NCBI GenBank assembly: GCA_002352145.1
Contig: DEHX01000034.1
Coordinates: forward strand, 1 to 29,202
Reading direction: 5' to 3'
From: Chitinophagaceae bacterium UBA2789
GTDB lineage: Bacteria > Bacteroidota > Bacteroidia > Chitinophagales > Chitinophagaceae
Length of the DNA stretch: 29,202 nucleotides
In this document: positions 17,301 through 23,916 of the stretch, in pieces
How the letters are laid out: each line of letters begins with the position of its first letter
Numbering within the stretch: position 1 is the stretch's first letter
Translations under genes and position numbers: made by a program
The notes under the pieces: model-generated
The model's input: the letters and a program-made list of their open reading frames with translations, nothing else
What the model was told of the DNA's origin: nothing
The model's database searches: none

Positions 17301-17743
17301 GTTAAAAAATAATACGACTTGTCACTATAAATGTTCTTTCTATGAGAAAATCGCTGATTGACTGAATCCTTCAGCCACTCATCGGGTCCCGGTGCATAAA
17401 AAAGGAAAAAGTCAGCTCCGCTAAAGATACCATCCCCCCCGTCTGCCATATAAATGGCCACCTCCTGCAAATCATCAGTTCGGCTGACCGCATTATTTTC
17501 TGGCAGCATCTGCCCCCCATTTCCAAATAGCTTTATAGATGAAGAGCTGAGATTTGATGTATTAATACCCAAGGCGGCCAAAAAAGCCAGATCAACTTTA
17601 TAAATTCCGGCAGAACTAATACTCAGCTTGTACCAGTTGCCCGAAGCCAATACCGAATTGGATGCATAAGTACGCTGTCCTTTTACGGCTAAAAAGCTGC
17701 TGATCAAACCGAATCCAAGTAACAACAACCGGAGCTTTATCAT
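14312..17743 (-). CDS. porU: Type IX secretion system sortase PorU (C25 gingipain-like peptidase)
   Basis: Cell-surface cysteine transpeptidase that cuts the C-terminal signal from T9SS cargo and attaches the cargo to lipopolysaccharide. Starting at MIKLRLLLLGFGLISSFLAVKG (shown only in part as MIKLRLLLLGFG) gives 1143 residues and a proper signal peptide. An in-frame extension to 17866 has no signal-like N-terminus and runs into the gldJ promoter region. The C25 catalytic pair is intact: His at about 651 in NYNGHGGSSRL and Cys at about 685 in ITATCDFAPYDNP. This spacing matches the H657/C690 pair I recall for Porphyromonas PorU. The C-terminus carries a NYPNPF...GVYLYKL sorting-type domain. 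It is divergent from gldJ and upstream of porV. Confidence 0.93.
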   Translation of the reverse strand: MIKLRLLLLGFGLISSFLAVKGQRTYASNSVLASGNWYKLSISSAGIYKVDLAFLAALGINTSNLSSSSIKLFGNGGQMLPENNAVSRTDDLQEVAIYMADGGDGIFSGADFFLFYAPGPDEWLKDSVNQRFSHRKNIYSDKSYYFLTIGNNGKRIITAPLVTSPAITISSFSERYFHELDTVNFLGSGKEWYGEELSGLPGRSLSRNFSFNIIGLVQNSALALKTECIARSSGVSSRFDIAINNQPAGQITIPQIGSGLYDLFAQSSSSVLSANVLSEAVTINYTYVPGSFNSQGWINWLEVFARRNISLNGNESLFFRDWNSVGINNGEFVVRNATVSTQVWDITDFNNPVRIQGTFSNSEFRFVNTCERLREYVAFNTTTGLFKTPVSAGKISNQDLHGAPAADFLIITHPLFFSQSQRLAQLHQQNDNLRSLVVTTEQVYHEFSSGSPDPVAIRDFVKMFYDKAGSNQVNRPKYLLLFGDASYDYKDRLVNNTNLVPAWQNNFSLDPLSTYASDDFFGFLDDNEDINSGLVTNLLDIGIGRVPAKNAEEAKNFVDKVAVYLSPQSLGSWRNNLTFIADDEDNNLHLQDAEIITGTAGNVGPVFDQQKIYLDAFLQESGAGGSRYPQANEASNNQVYNGTLIWNYNGHGGSSRLAEENILDQPTVNNWNNPERLPLFITATCDFAPYDNPFVNSLGENILLRPKTGAIALMTTTRLVFAFSNRIINNNYLQFALQPDASGKYRSLGDAVKDAKNFTYQNSGDIANNRKFTLLGDPALTLAFPKMKSRISRVNGIDISIADTLNALEKITMEGEITDWQGNLLSDFNGNVYPSVFDKPKFINTLGNDPGSQVTSFTSQGNFLFKGKATVTNGRFSFTFKVPKDINYQFGNGRVSLYAENGISDASGFLTNLVVGGSSSGTDADKEGPRIKAYLNDELFVNGGITNQNPVLIANLADTSGINTAGTGIGHDIIATLDNDNNRYFILNDFYQGELNSYQQGTVRFQLPVLDPGPHTLKIKAWDVVNNSNEVLLDFIVVNDTELELNHVLNYPNPFTNATTFWFEHNKPGLPLAVQLQVMTVTGRVIKTLEQVVITEGNRSADIRWDGRDEYGDKPGRGVYLYKLRVIAPGRKQKEVLGKLVML

Positions 17744-17912
17744 GCTTGTAAACCAATGGGTTTTAAAGGGATTTTCCGCCCGAAAAAAAGTATTTCTGCG
17801 TATCTGTATATTACGAAAGTGCCTATATTCGCAATCCCGGCAGGTAAAACCTTTTACCAGGTGCAATATTTTTACCTCATCCGGCGTTAAAAATATTCCA
17901 ATTCATAGGTTT

Positions 17913-19478
17913 ATGCAAAAAACATTGAGTGTGAAAAACTTTACAATCCTTTTATCCTGTGTGGTGCTGCTCGCATCTTGTAAGGGCAAAGGCCTTTTTG
18001 GCAAGAAATACGATAAGTCAGACGTCACCGGCTGGAACTACAATGACAAAAACCAGGGTGGTTTCCAGGTATCCAAAGCCAAAGAACAGGGTCTCGGTCC
18101 CGGTCTGGTGTTTGTTCAGGGTGGTACATTTACCATGGGACAAACAGAGGAAGATGTAATGGGCGACTGGAATAATATTCCCCGCCGTGTATCTGTTCCC
18201 TCCTTCTACATTGACCGCACTGAGGTTGCCAACGTTCACTACCGTGAATACCTCCACTGGCTGTATAAAGTATTTGATCCTTCAGACCCTGCAAATGCCA
18301 AAATTTTAGAAGGTGCACTGCCTGATACGCTTTGCTGGAGAAGTGAGCTGAGCTATAATGAGCCATTGGTAGAATTTTATTTCCGCCACCCGGGTTTTAA
18401 CGATTATCCGGTTGTAGGTGTTAGCTGGCAGCAGGCAAAGGATTTCTGTCTTTGGAGAAGTGACAGGGTGAATGAAAATGCCCTCGTTAAAGATGGTTAT
18501 ATCAATAAAGCCAATCAAAAACCAGGCGCTCAGCAGGGTGATAATAACTTTACAACAAAATCTTACCTGTTAGGTCTGTATACAGCGCCTCCCGGTAAAA
18601 ACCTGAAATCTAAGAAAGGACAGCCTGCTATGGCGCCTACCATGGAATCAGGAAAGCTGCTCCCGGACTATCGCCTTCCTTTTGAAGCTGAGTGGGAATA
18701 TGCCGCCTATGGCCTGATTAATCAGAACCCCCGCCCCAGTGTGAAAGAAGGCAAGAGAGGTGAAGAATTAGCGCAAAACAAACAATTATATCCCTGGGCC
18801 CAGAATGTAAATGGTCTTCGTGATACCCGCCGCGGAAGCTGGCAAGGTGTTTTCCTCGCCAACTTCAAAAGAGGTTCTGGTGATAACGCCGGTGTGGCGG
18901 GTGGATTGAATGACCGTGCCTTCTACACTGCCCCAGTAAAATCATTTTATCCAAATGGCTTTGGGCTATTCAACATGGCGGGTAATGTTAGTGAGTGGGT
19001 AGAAGATACTTATCGTCCGCTTTCAACATTAGATTTTGATGATATGCCTGCACCTTTCCGTGGTAACGTATTTAAAAAATTGTATGTAGCTGACTCCAGT
19101 TCTATGGATCCTGCTACCCGGTATGAAAAGGACAGTACCGGCCGTGTTAAAATGGTAACCGTAACTGATGAAGAAGCGAAGAAAAGAAGAAACTACCAAA
19201 GAGGTGATGTAATAAATTACCTGGATGGTGACTCTCTCTCTCAGGCTTCATATGGTTATGCAATTACTACACTGGTAAGCGACAAGTCAAAAGTTTATAA
19301 AGGCGGTAGCTGGAATGACAGGGCTTATTGGCTTACTCCTGGCGCAAGACGTTTCCTGGAAGAAGACCAGGCACTCAGCACCCTCGGTTTCCGTTGTGCG
19401 ATGAACCGTATGGGAAGTCCTGAAGGAAACAAACGTAAAACCGGCCAGCATTTCAAAACAAGAAGACAGAAAAGGTAA
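17913..19478 (+). CDS. gldJ: Gliding motility/T9SS lipoprotein GldJ (SUMF1/FGE-fold)
   Basis: Lipoprotein of 521 residues with a formylglycine-generating-enzyme-like fold. The signal ends in LLASC with the lipidated Cys at residue 23. FGE landmarks are VQGGTFTMGQTEED, FYIDRTEVANVHYREYLHW, YPVVGVSWQQAKDFC, YRLPFEAEWEYAA, GLFNMAGNVSEWVEDTYR, and VYKGGSWNDR with LGFRCAMNR at the end. GldJ stabilises GldK and belongs to the T9SS/gliding apparatus in flavobacteria; GldK is the main alternative. The neighbours favour GldJ, since porU/porV lie beside it and murF follows, an order I recall from other Bacteroidota. The frame extends to 17742, but the ATG at 17913 is the only start placing the lipobox correctly. 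A terminator follows. Confidence 0.88.
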   Translation: MQKTLSVKNFTILLSCVVLLASCKGKGLFGKKYDKSDVTGWNYNDKNQGGFQVSKAKEQGLGPGLVFVQGGTFTMGQTEEDVMGDWNNIPRRVSVPSFYIDRTEVANVHYREYLHWLYKVFDPSDPANAKILEGALPDTLCWRSELSYNEPLVEFYFRHPGFNDYPVVGVSWQQAKDFCLWRSDRVNENALVKDGYINKANQKPGAQQGDNNFTTKSYLLGLYTAPPGKNLKSKKGQPAMAPTMESGKLLPDYRLPFEAEWEYAAYGLINQNPRPSVKEGKRGEELAQNKQLYPWAQNVNGLRDTRRGSWQGVFLANFKRGSGDNAGVAGGLNDRAFYTAPVKSFYPNGFGLFNMAGNVSEWVEDTYRPLSTLDFDDMPAPFRGNVFKKLYVADSSSMDPATRYEKDSTGRVKMVTVTDEEAKKRRNYQRGDVINYLDGDSLSQASYGYAITTLVSDKSKVYKGGSWNDRAYWLTPGARRFLEEDQALSTLGFRCAMNRMGSPEGNKRKTGQHFKTRRQKR

Positions 19479-19498
19479 TTAGAGAATAAAAGTTTAGC

Positions 19499-19526
19499 AA
19501 ACCCTCCAAAACCTGGAGGGTTTTTT
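19499..19526 (+). terminator. Intrinsic terminator after gldJ
   Basis: AAACCCTCCA pairs perfectly with TGGAGGGTTT around a 5-base loop, followed by a T-run. It is a strong rho-independent terminator separating gldJ from murF. Confidence 0.9.
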
Positions 19527-19540
19527 ATTGACTACTCTCC

Positions 19541-19548
19541 TACTTTTG
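19541..19548 (+). promoter_or_regulatory. murF: Possible murF promoter, -7 element very close to the start codon
   Basis: TACTTTTG matches TAnnTTTG exactly and lies right after the gldJ terminator, but ends only 4 bases before the murF ATG. If used, the transcript would be leaderless or nearly so. No well-spaced -33 TTG is visible. Confidence 0.35.
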
Positions 19549-19552
19549 CTAT

Positions 19553-20833
19553 ATGCTAATTGAAGAACTTTACCAATTATTCGAGCAATACCCTTCTGTA
19601 CAAACGGATACCCGGAAACTCAACCCCGGGGATATTTTCTTTGCATTGAAAGGAGATAATTTCAATGGAAACAGTTTTGCAAAAAAAGCCATTGAGGTGG
19701 GAGCTGCTTATGCTGTTATTGACGAAAAAGAATTTGAAATTCCGGGTAAAACAATTCTTGTTGAGGATGTACTTGCAAGCCTGCAGCAACTGGCAAAATA
19801 TCATCGGGAGCAATTCGAAATCCCTTTTTTAGCGATTACAGGCAGCAATGGCAAAACCACCACCAAAGAACTGGTTCATGCTGTGCTTTCCTCCACATTT
19901 AAAACTTACACTACAGAAGGCAACCTAAACAATCATATAGGCATCCCGCTGACTATATTAAAAATTAAAAAAAATGCTGAGCTGGCAGTAATTGAGATGG
20001 GGGCCAACCATCAAAAGGAAATAGCCGGCTATTGCCTTTATGCAAAACCCACCCATGGGCTTATTACCAACTGCGGCAAAGCCCACCTGGAAGGTTTTGG
20101 CGGTGTGGAAGGTGTAAAAAAGGGTAAAGGTGAACTATATGATTATTTAAGAGAGAATAAAGGTACTGCCTTTGTGATGTGGGATTATGACTACCTGCAG
20201 GAAATGAGCAAAGGAATAAAGCATATAATAAAATATGGAACGACCAATGCAGACATTGAAGGATCATCGATCAAGAGTGAGCCGTTTCTTGTAGTAAATA
20301 TTACTAAGGGCTCGGCATGTGGTACTATTCACACAAATCTCGTGGGGGACTATAATCTGCCCAACGTGTTGACAGCTGTAACAGCCGGAAAATATTTTGG
20401 AGTAAAAGATTCAGTTATAAAAATGGCAATTGAAAATTATAGCCCCTCCAATAGCAGATCTCAGCTACTTGAAAAAGGAACTAATAAAATCATACTGGAT
20501 GCATATAATGCCAACCCAAGCAGCATGAGGCTTGCTATTGAAAATCTTGCTAAAATTGATACGGAAAACAAGGTGCTTATACTTGGTGCCATGGCAGAAT
20601 TAGGTAACGAGAGCCTCCAGGAACATAAAGACATCGTTGATCTGATCAAAAAACATGACTGGAAGGCCGTTGTATTAGTAGGCGGTGATTTTCTGAGATT
20701 TGACCACCCTTTCAGTACTTTCGCTAATTCAGGCGAAGTAAAAGGCTGGCTGAAAGAGCAAAACTTTGAACACACACATATGCTTATTAAAGGTAGCCGA
20801 AGTATGCAAATGGAGAAGGTTTTAGATAATTAA
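19553..20833 (+). CDS. murF: UDP-N-acetylmuramoyl-tripeptide--D-alanyl-D-alanine ligase
   Basis: ATP-dependent Mur ligase adding D-Ala-D-Ala to the UDP-MurNAc-tripeptide, the last cytoplasmic step of the peptidoglycan precursor. The 426-residue chain has the N-terminal TDTRKLNPGDIFFALKG segment, the P-loop GSNGKTTTK (97-105), NLNNHIGIPLTIL, VIEMGANHQKEI with the Mg-binding Glu, TNCGKAHLEGFG, and the C-terminal LDAYNANPSSM. These separate MurF from MurE and MurC. The start follows a perfect TACTTTTG by four bases. The Crp/Fnr regulator begins 10 bases after the stop, so that regulator is probably carried on the murF transcript. Confidence 0.94.
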   Translation: MLIEELYQLFEQYPSVQTDTRKLNPGDIFFALKGDNFNGNSFAKKAIEVGAAYAVIDEKEFEIPGKTILVEDVLASLQQLAKYHREQFEIPFLAITGSNGKTTTKELVHAVLSSTFKTYTTEGNLNNHIGIPLTILKIKKNAELAVIEMGANHQKEIAGYCLYAKPTHGLITNCGKAHLEGFGGVEGVKKGKGELYDYLRENKGTAFVMWDYDYLQEMSKGIKHIIKYGTTNADIEGSSIKSEPFLVVNITKGSACGTIHTNLVGDYNLPNVLTAVTAGKYFGVKDSVIKMAIENYSPSNSRSQLLEKGTNKIILDAYNANPSSMRLAIENLAKIDTENKVLILGAMAELGNESLQEHKDIVDLIKKHDWKAVVLVGGDFLRFDHPFSTFANSGEVKGWLKEQNFEHTHMLIKGSRSMQMEKVLDN

Positions 20834-20843
20834 TACAAGGATC

Positions 20844-21461
20844 ATGAATTGGAAAGAAATATTTCCCCAGTTTGAACCCGGATTGGTTGAGTTAATTGAA
20901 AAAGAAGCGGTGCAAAGAACTTTCCTTGCGGGTGAAATAATAATGCGTACGGGCCAATACATTAAATCCACTGCATTGGTATTGGAAGGAAGGGTAAAGA
21001 TTTACAGGGAAAACCCTGACGGCGGAGAATTCCTGATGTATTATTTAGGGCCGGGCCAGGCCTGTGCTGTTACAATGATCTGTGCCATACAGTCACAACA
21101 AAGTGAGATTATGGCAAAAGCAGAAGAAGACACTGAAGTACTTATGATACCCATCCAGTTAATGGATGATATGATGAACAAATACAAATCGTGGTACCAG
21201 TTTGTCATCATGACCTATAGAAACCGTTTTGATGAATTGTTAGCCGTGATTGACAATGTGGCCTTTCGAAATATGGATGAGAGGCTTGAATTCTATCTGA
21301 AAAGACATGCTGATGCTAGCGGGAAAAAATTGATTGAAACTTCTCACCAGCAGATAGCCGATGACCTTAATAGTTCAAGAGAAGTAATTTCAAGACTCCT
21401 GAAAAAAATGGAGCAGCGCAACCTGCTGAAACTCCACAGAAATATGATCGAATTACTATAG
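20844..21461 (+). CDS. Crp/Fnr-family transcriptional regulator, probable activator of the sulfur island
   Basis: A 205-residue regulator with an N-terminal cyclic-nucleotide-type beta-roll (about 10-105), a dimerisation helix (115-145), and a C-terminal winged helix with SHQQIADDLNSSREVISRLLKKME. The recognition helix has R179, E180 and R184 where E. coli CRP has R180, E181 and R185, the residues that read TGTGA. FNR has Val at the first of these. The Gly-Glu and Arg-Ser pairs that hold cAMP in CRP are not evident. The only two cysteines, C74 and C80 (QACAVTMIC), fall in that segment. There is no FNR-type four-cysteine cluster. Three TGTGA-N6-TCAC palindromes follow in the next 6.2 kb. I infer a cAMP-independent activator with a thiol-based or other small-molecule signal. 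Confidence 0.9.
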   Translation: MNWKEIFPQFEPGLVELIEKEAVQRTFLAGEIIMRTGQYIKSTALVLEGRVKIYRENPDGGEFLMYYLGPGQACAVTMICAIQSQQSEIMAKAEEDTEVLMIPIQLMDDMMNKYKSWYQFVIMTYRNRFDELLAVIDNVAFRNMDERLEFYLKRHADASGKKLIETSHQQIADDLNSSREVISRLLKKMEQRNLLKLHRNMIELL

Positions 21462-21469
21462 CAAGATGC

Positions 21470-21485
21470 TGTGATTTGAGTCACA
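21470..21485. promoter_or_regulatory. Crp-type operator 1, upstream of the TSUP gene
   Basis: TGTGATTTGAGTCACA is a perfect inverted repeat of TGTGA half-sites with a 6-base spacer, extended by one C/G pair on each side. It begins 8 bases after the regulator gene ends, and 21 bases separate it from CACCTTTG. Confidence 0.8.
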
Positions 21486-21506
21486 GTACAGCATTTGTAT
21501 TCCGTT

Positions 21507-21514
21507 CACCTTTG
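21507..21514 (+). promoter_or_regulatory. -7-like promoter element for the TSUP gene
   Basis: CACCTTTG differs from TAnnTTTG at the first base. Transcription would start near 21519-21520, leaving a leader of about 12 bases before the ATG at 21531. Confidence 0.5.
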
Positions 21515-21530
21515 CATAAATGATTTTTGC

Positions 21531-22340
21531 ATGGAAATAATCGGATACATAGCTTCTCTTCTGATCGGTGTTTCTCTTGGCTTAATTGGCGGAGGCGGCT
21601 CCATTCTCACAGTACCTGTTCTCGTTTATCTTTTTGGGGTAAATCCCGTACTTGCTACAGCTTATTCACTTTTTATTGTAGGAGCTACCAGCCTGGTAGG
21701 TACTTACCCAAAATATAAAAGTGGTGAAGTGAACCTGAAAACAGCTCTTATCTTCGGAATTCCTTCAATTATAGCTGTATTTGCTACAAGGGCCTTCATT
21801 GTACCGGCTATTCCCAAAGAAGTATTTCATATCGGTGATTTCGTAGTGACAAAATCGCTGCTGATGATGATACTATTTGCCATTCTGATGGTATTTGCCT
21901 CTGTCTCAATGATCAGGAATAAAAAACAGAAAACAGCAGAAAGCGGTGTGCAAAAATTCAATTACCCGATGATTCTGCTGGAAGGGGCTGTTGTAGGCAT
22001 GCTTACAGGTTTAGTAGGCGCCGGAGGCGGTTTTCTTATTATTCCGGCATTGGTACTATTAAGTAAACTGCCCATGAAACAGGCAGTTGGAACTTCACTA
22101 TTAATCATAGCTGCAAAATCATTAATCGGTTTTACCGGTGATCTTGGCAAACAAAGCATGGACTGGACACTTTTACTTTCCGTTACCGGCCTTGCCATTG
22201 TTGGGATTTTCATCGGTAATGCACTCAGTAAAAAAGTATCTGCTGATGGCCTGAAAAAAGGGTTCGGCTGGTTTGTACTCGTAATGGGTATTTATATAAT
22301 TGTTAAAGAGTTGTTCTTCCCTGGTGGCGGTGGTCATTGA
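21531..22340 (+). CDS. TSUP (TauE/SafE)-family membrane exporter
   Basis: A 269-residue inner-membrane protein with about eight hydrophobic helices in two related halves, each opened by a glycine-rich signature: GVSLGLIGGGGSILTVPVL near residue 14 and GMLTGLVGAGGGFLIIPALV near residue 159. This duplication is typical of TSUP proteins, which move sulfite, thiosulfate, sulfoacetate or similar sulfur anions. With persulfide-oxidising and rhodanese genes beside it, export of sulfite or thiosulfate is the natural inference, but direction and substrate are not shown. I start at ATG 21531; an in-frame TTG at 21495 would lie upstream of the -7 element. Operator 1 lies directly upstream, and operator 2 begins one base after the stop. 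Confidence 0.9.
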   Translation: MEIIGYIASLLIGVSLGLIGGGGSILTVPVLVYLFGVNPVLATAYSLFIVGATSLVGTYPKYKSGEVNLKTALIFGIPSIIAVFATRAFIVPAIPKEVFHIGDFVVTKSLLMMILFAILMVFASVSMIRNKKQKTAESGVQKFNYPMILLEGAVVGMLTGLVGAGGGFLIIPALVLLSKLPMKQAVGTSLLIIAAKSLIGFTGDLGKQSMDWTLLLSVTGLAIVGIFIGNALSKKVSADGLKKGFGWFVLVMGIYIIVKELFFPGGGGH

Positions 22341-22341
22341 T

Positions 22342-22357
22342 TGTGATTGATGTCACT
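22342..22357. promoter_or_regulatory. Crp-type operator 2, upstream of the persulfide dioxygenase-like gene
   Basis: TGTGATTGATGTCACT repeats the TGTGA-N6-TCAC pattern, imperfect only at the last base. It begins one base after the TSUP stop codon, and 21 bases separate it from GAAATTTG, the same spacing as operator 1. Confidence 0.78.
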
Positions 22358-22378
22358 GTTCAGCATGTTTCCTGATCC

Positions 22379-22386
22379 GAAATTTG
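22379..22386 (+). promoter_or_regulatory. -7-like promoter element for the MBL-rhodanese gene
   Basis: GAAATTTG differs from TAnnTTTG only at the first base. The predicted leader before the ATG at 22416 is about 25 bases. Confidence 0.5.
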
Positions 22387-22415
22387 ATCTTCAATAAAAA
22401 CAAAAAATATAGCAA

Positions 22416-23834
22416 ATGAAAGTAGAACAAATTTATACCGGTTGCTTGGCACAAGGTGCTTACTACATCGAAAGTAATGGTGAAGCAGTTGTAATTGATC
22501 CGCTGCGTGAGGTAGAGCCTTATATTCAAAAGGCTGAACGTAACAATGCAAAGATCAAGTATGTTTTTGAAACTCACTTCCATGCCGACTTTGTCAGCGG
22601 TCACCTTGACCTTAGCAATAAAACCGGCGCACCCATTGTGTACGGCCCCAATGCAAAACCTGCCTTTGATGCCTTGATTGCTGAAGACGGGCAGGAATTT
22701 AAAGTAGGTAATGTAACATTGAAAGTGCTGCATACTCCTGGTCATACAATGGAAAGCACCTGCTACCTGCTGAAAGATGAAAATGGCAAGGATGTTGGTT
22801 TGTTCTCTGGTGATACATTGTTTATTGGTGATGTAGGTCGTCCTGACCTTGCACAAAAAGTTGCAGCCGATCTTACACAAGATAAATTAGCTGGTTATTT
22901 ATTTGACTCTCTCCGAAATAAGATCATGCCACTGGCTGATGATATTACTGTATATCCTGCTCACGGTGCCGGCAGCGCCTGTGGTAAAAACATGAGTAAG
23001 GAAACCACAGATACACTGGGTAATCAGAAAAAAACAAACTATGCTCTCAGGGCAAATATGACGAAGGAAGAGTTCATTAAAGAAGTAACAACCGGACTTG
23101 TTGCTCCTCCTGCCTATTTCCCATTGAATGTGATGATGAATATACAAGGTTATGACAGTATTGATAAAGTACTTGAAAGAGGTCAGCATGCATTAAGCCC
23201 GGATGGTTTCGAGGCTGCTGCCAATGAAACCGGTGCATTAATACTGGATACAAGAGATCCGCAAACTTTTGCGCAGGGATTTGTTCCTAACTCTATAAAT
23301 ATTGGTATTGATGGCCAGTTTGCCCCATGGGTTGGCGCCATGATTCCCGATATCAAACAGGAAATATTGCTGGTAACCGATGAAGGTCGTGAAGAAGAAG
23401 TGGTAACAAGATTGGCCAGGGTTGGTTATGATTATACCATTGGTTACCTGAAAGGTGGTTTCAATGCCTGGAAAAATGCCGGAAAGGAAGTTGATACGAT
23501 TAAATCTGTAACTGCAGATGAACTTGCGGACATATCACAGAAAGAAAAGATAAACATTCTTGACGTCCGTAAAAAAAGTGAATACCTGAGCGAACACCTG
23601 GTAGAAGCAGAAAATGCACCACTTGATTTTATCAACGACAGCATGGCCCAGATCGATAAGAAAAAGACATACTATGTTCATTGTGCCGGTGGTTACCGCT
23701 CTATGATATTCAACTCAATTCTCCGTGCCAGGGGATTTGACAATCTGATCGATGTAAAGAGTGGTTTCAAAGCCCTTAAAGAAAGCAACAAGTTCAAAAT
23801 AAGCGATTATGTGTGTCCTTCGACACTATTATAA
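22416..23834 (+). CDS. Persulfide dioxygenase-like metallo-beta-lactamase fused to two rhodanese domains (CstB-like)
   Basis: A 472-residue cytoplasmic protein in three parts. Residues 1-235 are an ETHE1-type metallo-beta-lactamase domain with THFHADFVSGH (H54, H56, D58), H110 in HTPGHTMES, D133 in SGDTLFIGDVGRPD and H183 in YPAHGAGSACG. Residues about 260-358 are a rhodanese fold without the catalytic Cys, the loop reading VTDEGREEE. Residues about 365-472 are a rhodanese with active C423 in HCAGGYRS. This order is that of staphylococcal CstB, which oxidises persulfides to sulfite and passes sulfane sulfur to make thiosulfate. A similar reaction here, perhaps on bacillithiol persulfide, is inferred. 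Operator 2 lies upstream and a GC-rich hairpin follows. Confidence 0.9.
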   Translation: MKVEQIYTGCLAQGAYYIESNGEAVVIDPLREVEPYIQKAERNNAKIKYVFETHFHADFVSGHLDLSNKTGAPIVYGPNAKPAFDALIAEDGQEFKVGNVTLKVLHTPGHTMESTCYLLKDENGKDVGLFSGDTLFIGDVGRPDLAQKVAADLTQDKLAGYLFDSLRNKIMPLADDITVYPAHGAGSACGKNMSKETTDTLGNQKKTNYALRANMTKEEFIKEVTTGLVAPPAYFPLNVMMNIQGYDSIDKVLERGQHALSPDGFEAAANETGALILDTRDPQTFAQGFVPNSINIGIDGQFAPWVGAMIPDIKQEILLVTDEGREEEVVTRLARVGYDYTIGYLKGGFNAWKNAGKEVDTIKSVTADELADISQKEKINILDVRKKSEYLSEHLVEAENAPLDFINDSMAQIDKKKTYYVHCAGGYRSMIFNSILRARGFDNLIDVKSGFKALKESNKFKISDYVCPSTLL

Positions 23835-23866
23835 ATGTTGGTTGGTTTAATGGTTAAGGTAAAAGA

Positions 23867-23886
23867 GCCGGGGAATCTTCCCCGGC
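23867..23886 (+). terminator. GC-rich hairpin after the MBL-rhodanese gene, possible terminator
   Basis: GCCGGGGAA and TTCCCCGGC form a perfect 9-bp stem with a 2-base loop (in practice 8 bp with 4). Only a weak CTTATT tail follows, so termination may be partial and the peroxiredoxin may share the transcript. Confidence 0.6.
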
Positions 23887-23916
23887 CTTATTAAAAAAAC
23901 AATTAAAAATCAAAAC

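Noticed and set aside
17744..17866. 41-residue N-terminal extension of porU
   Set aside because: It has no signal peptide and occupies the divergent porU-gldJ control region; the internal ATG gives a clear signal peptide.
17742..17912. 57-residue N-terminal extension of gldJ
   Set aside because: It is Arg/Cys-rich, lies opposite the porU 5' end, and would place the lipobox far from the N-terminus.
20844..21461. Regulator as an oxygen-sensing FNR with an iron-sulfur cluster
   Set aside because: It has only two cysteines and none in an N-terminal cluster, and the recognition helix has the CRP-type Arg.
21495..21530. Upstream TTG start for the TSUP gene
   Set aside because: The codon lies before the -7 element, so it would not be on the transcript from the predicted promoter.
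22353..22880. 175-codon minus-strand frame opposite the CstB-like gene
   Set aside because: It is the reverse of a strongly conserved enzyme and has a composition without domain character.
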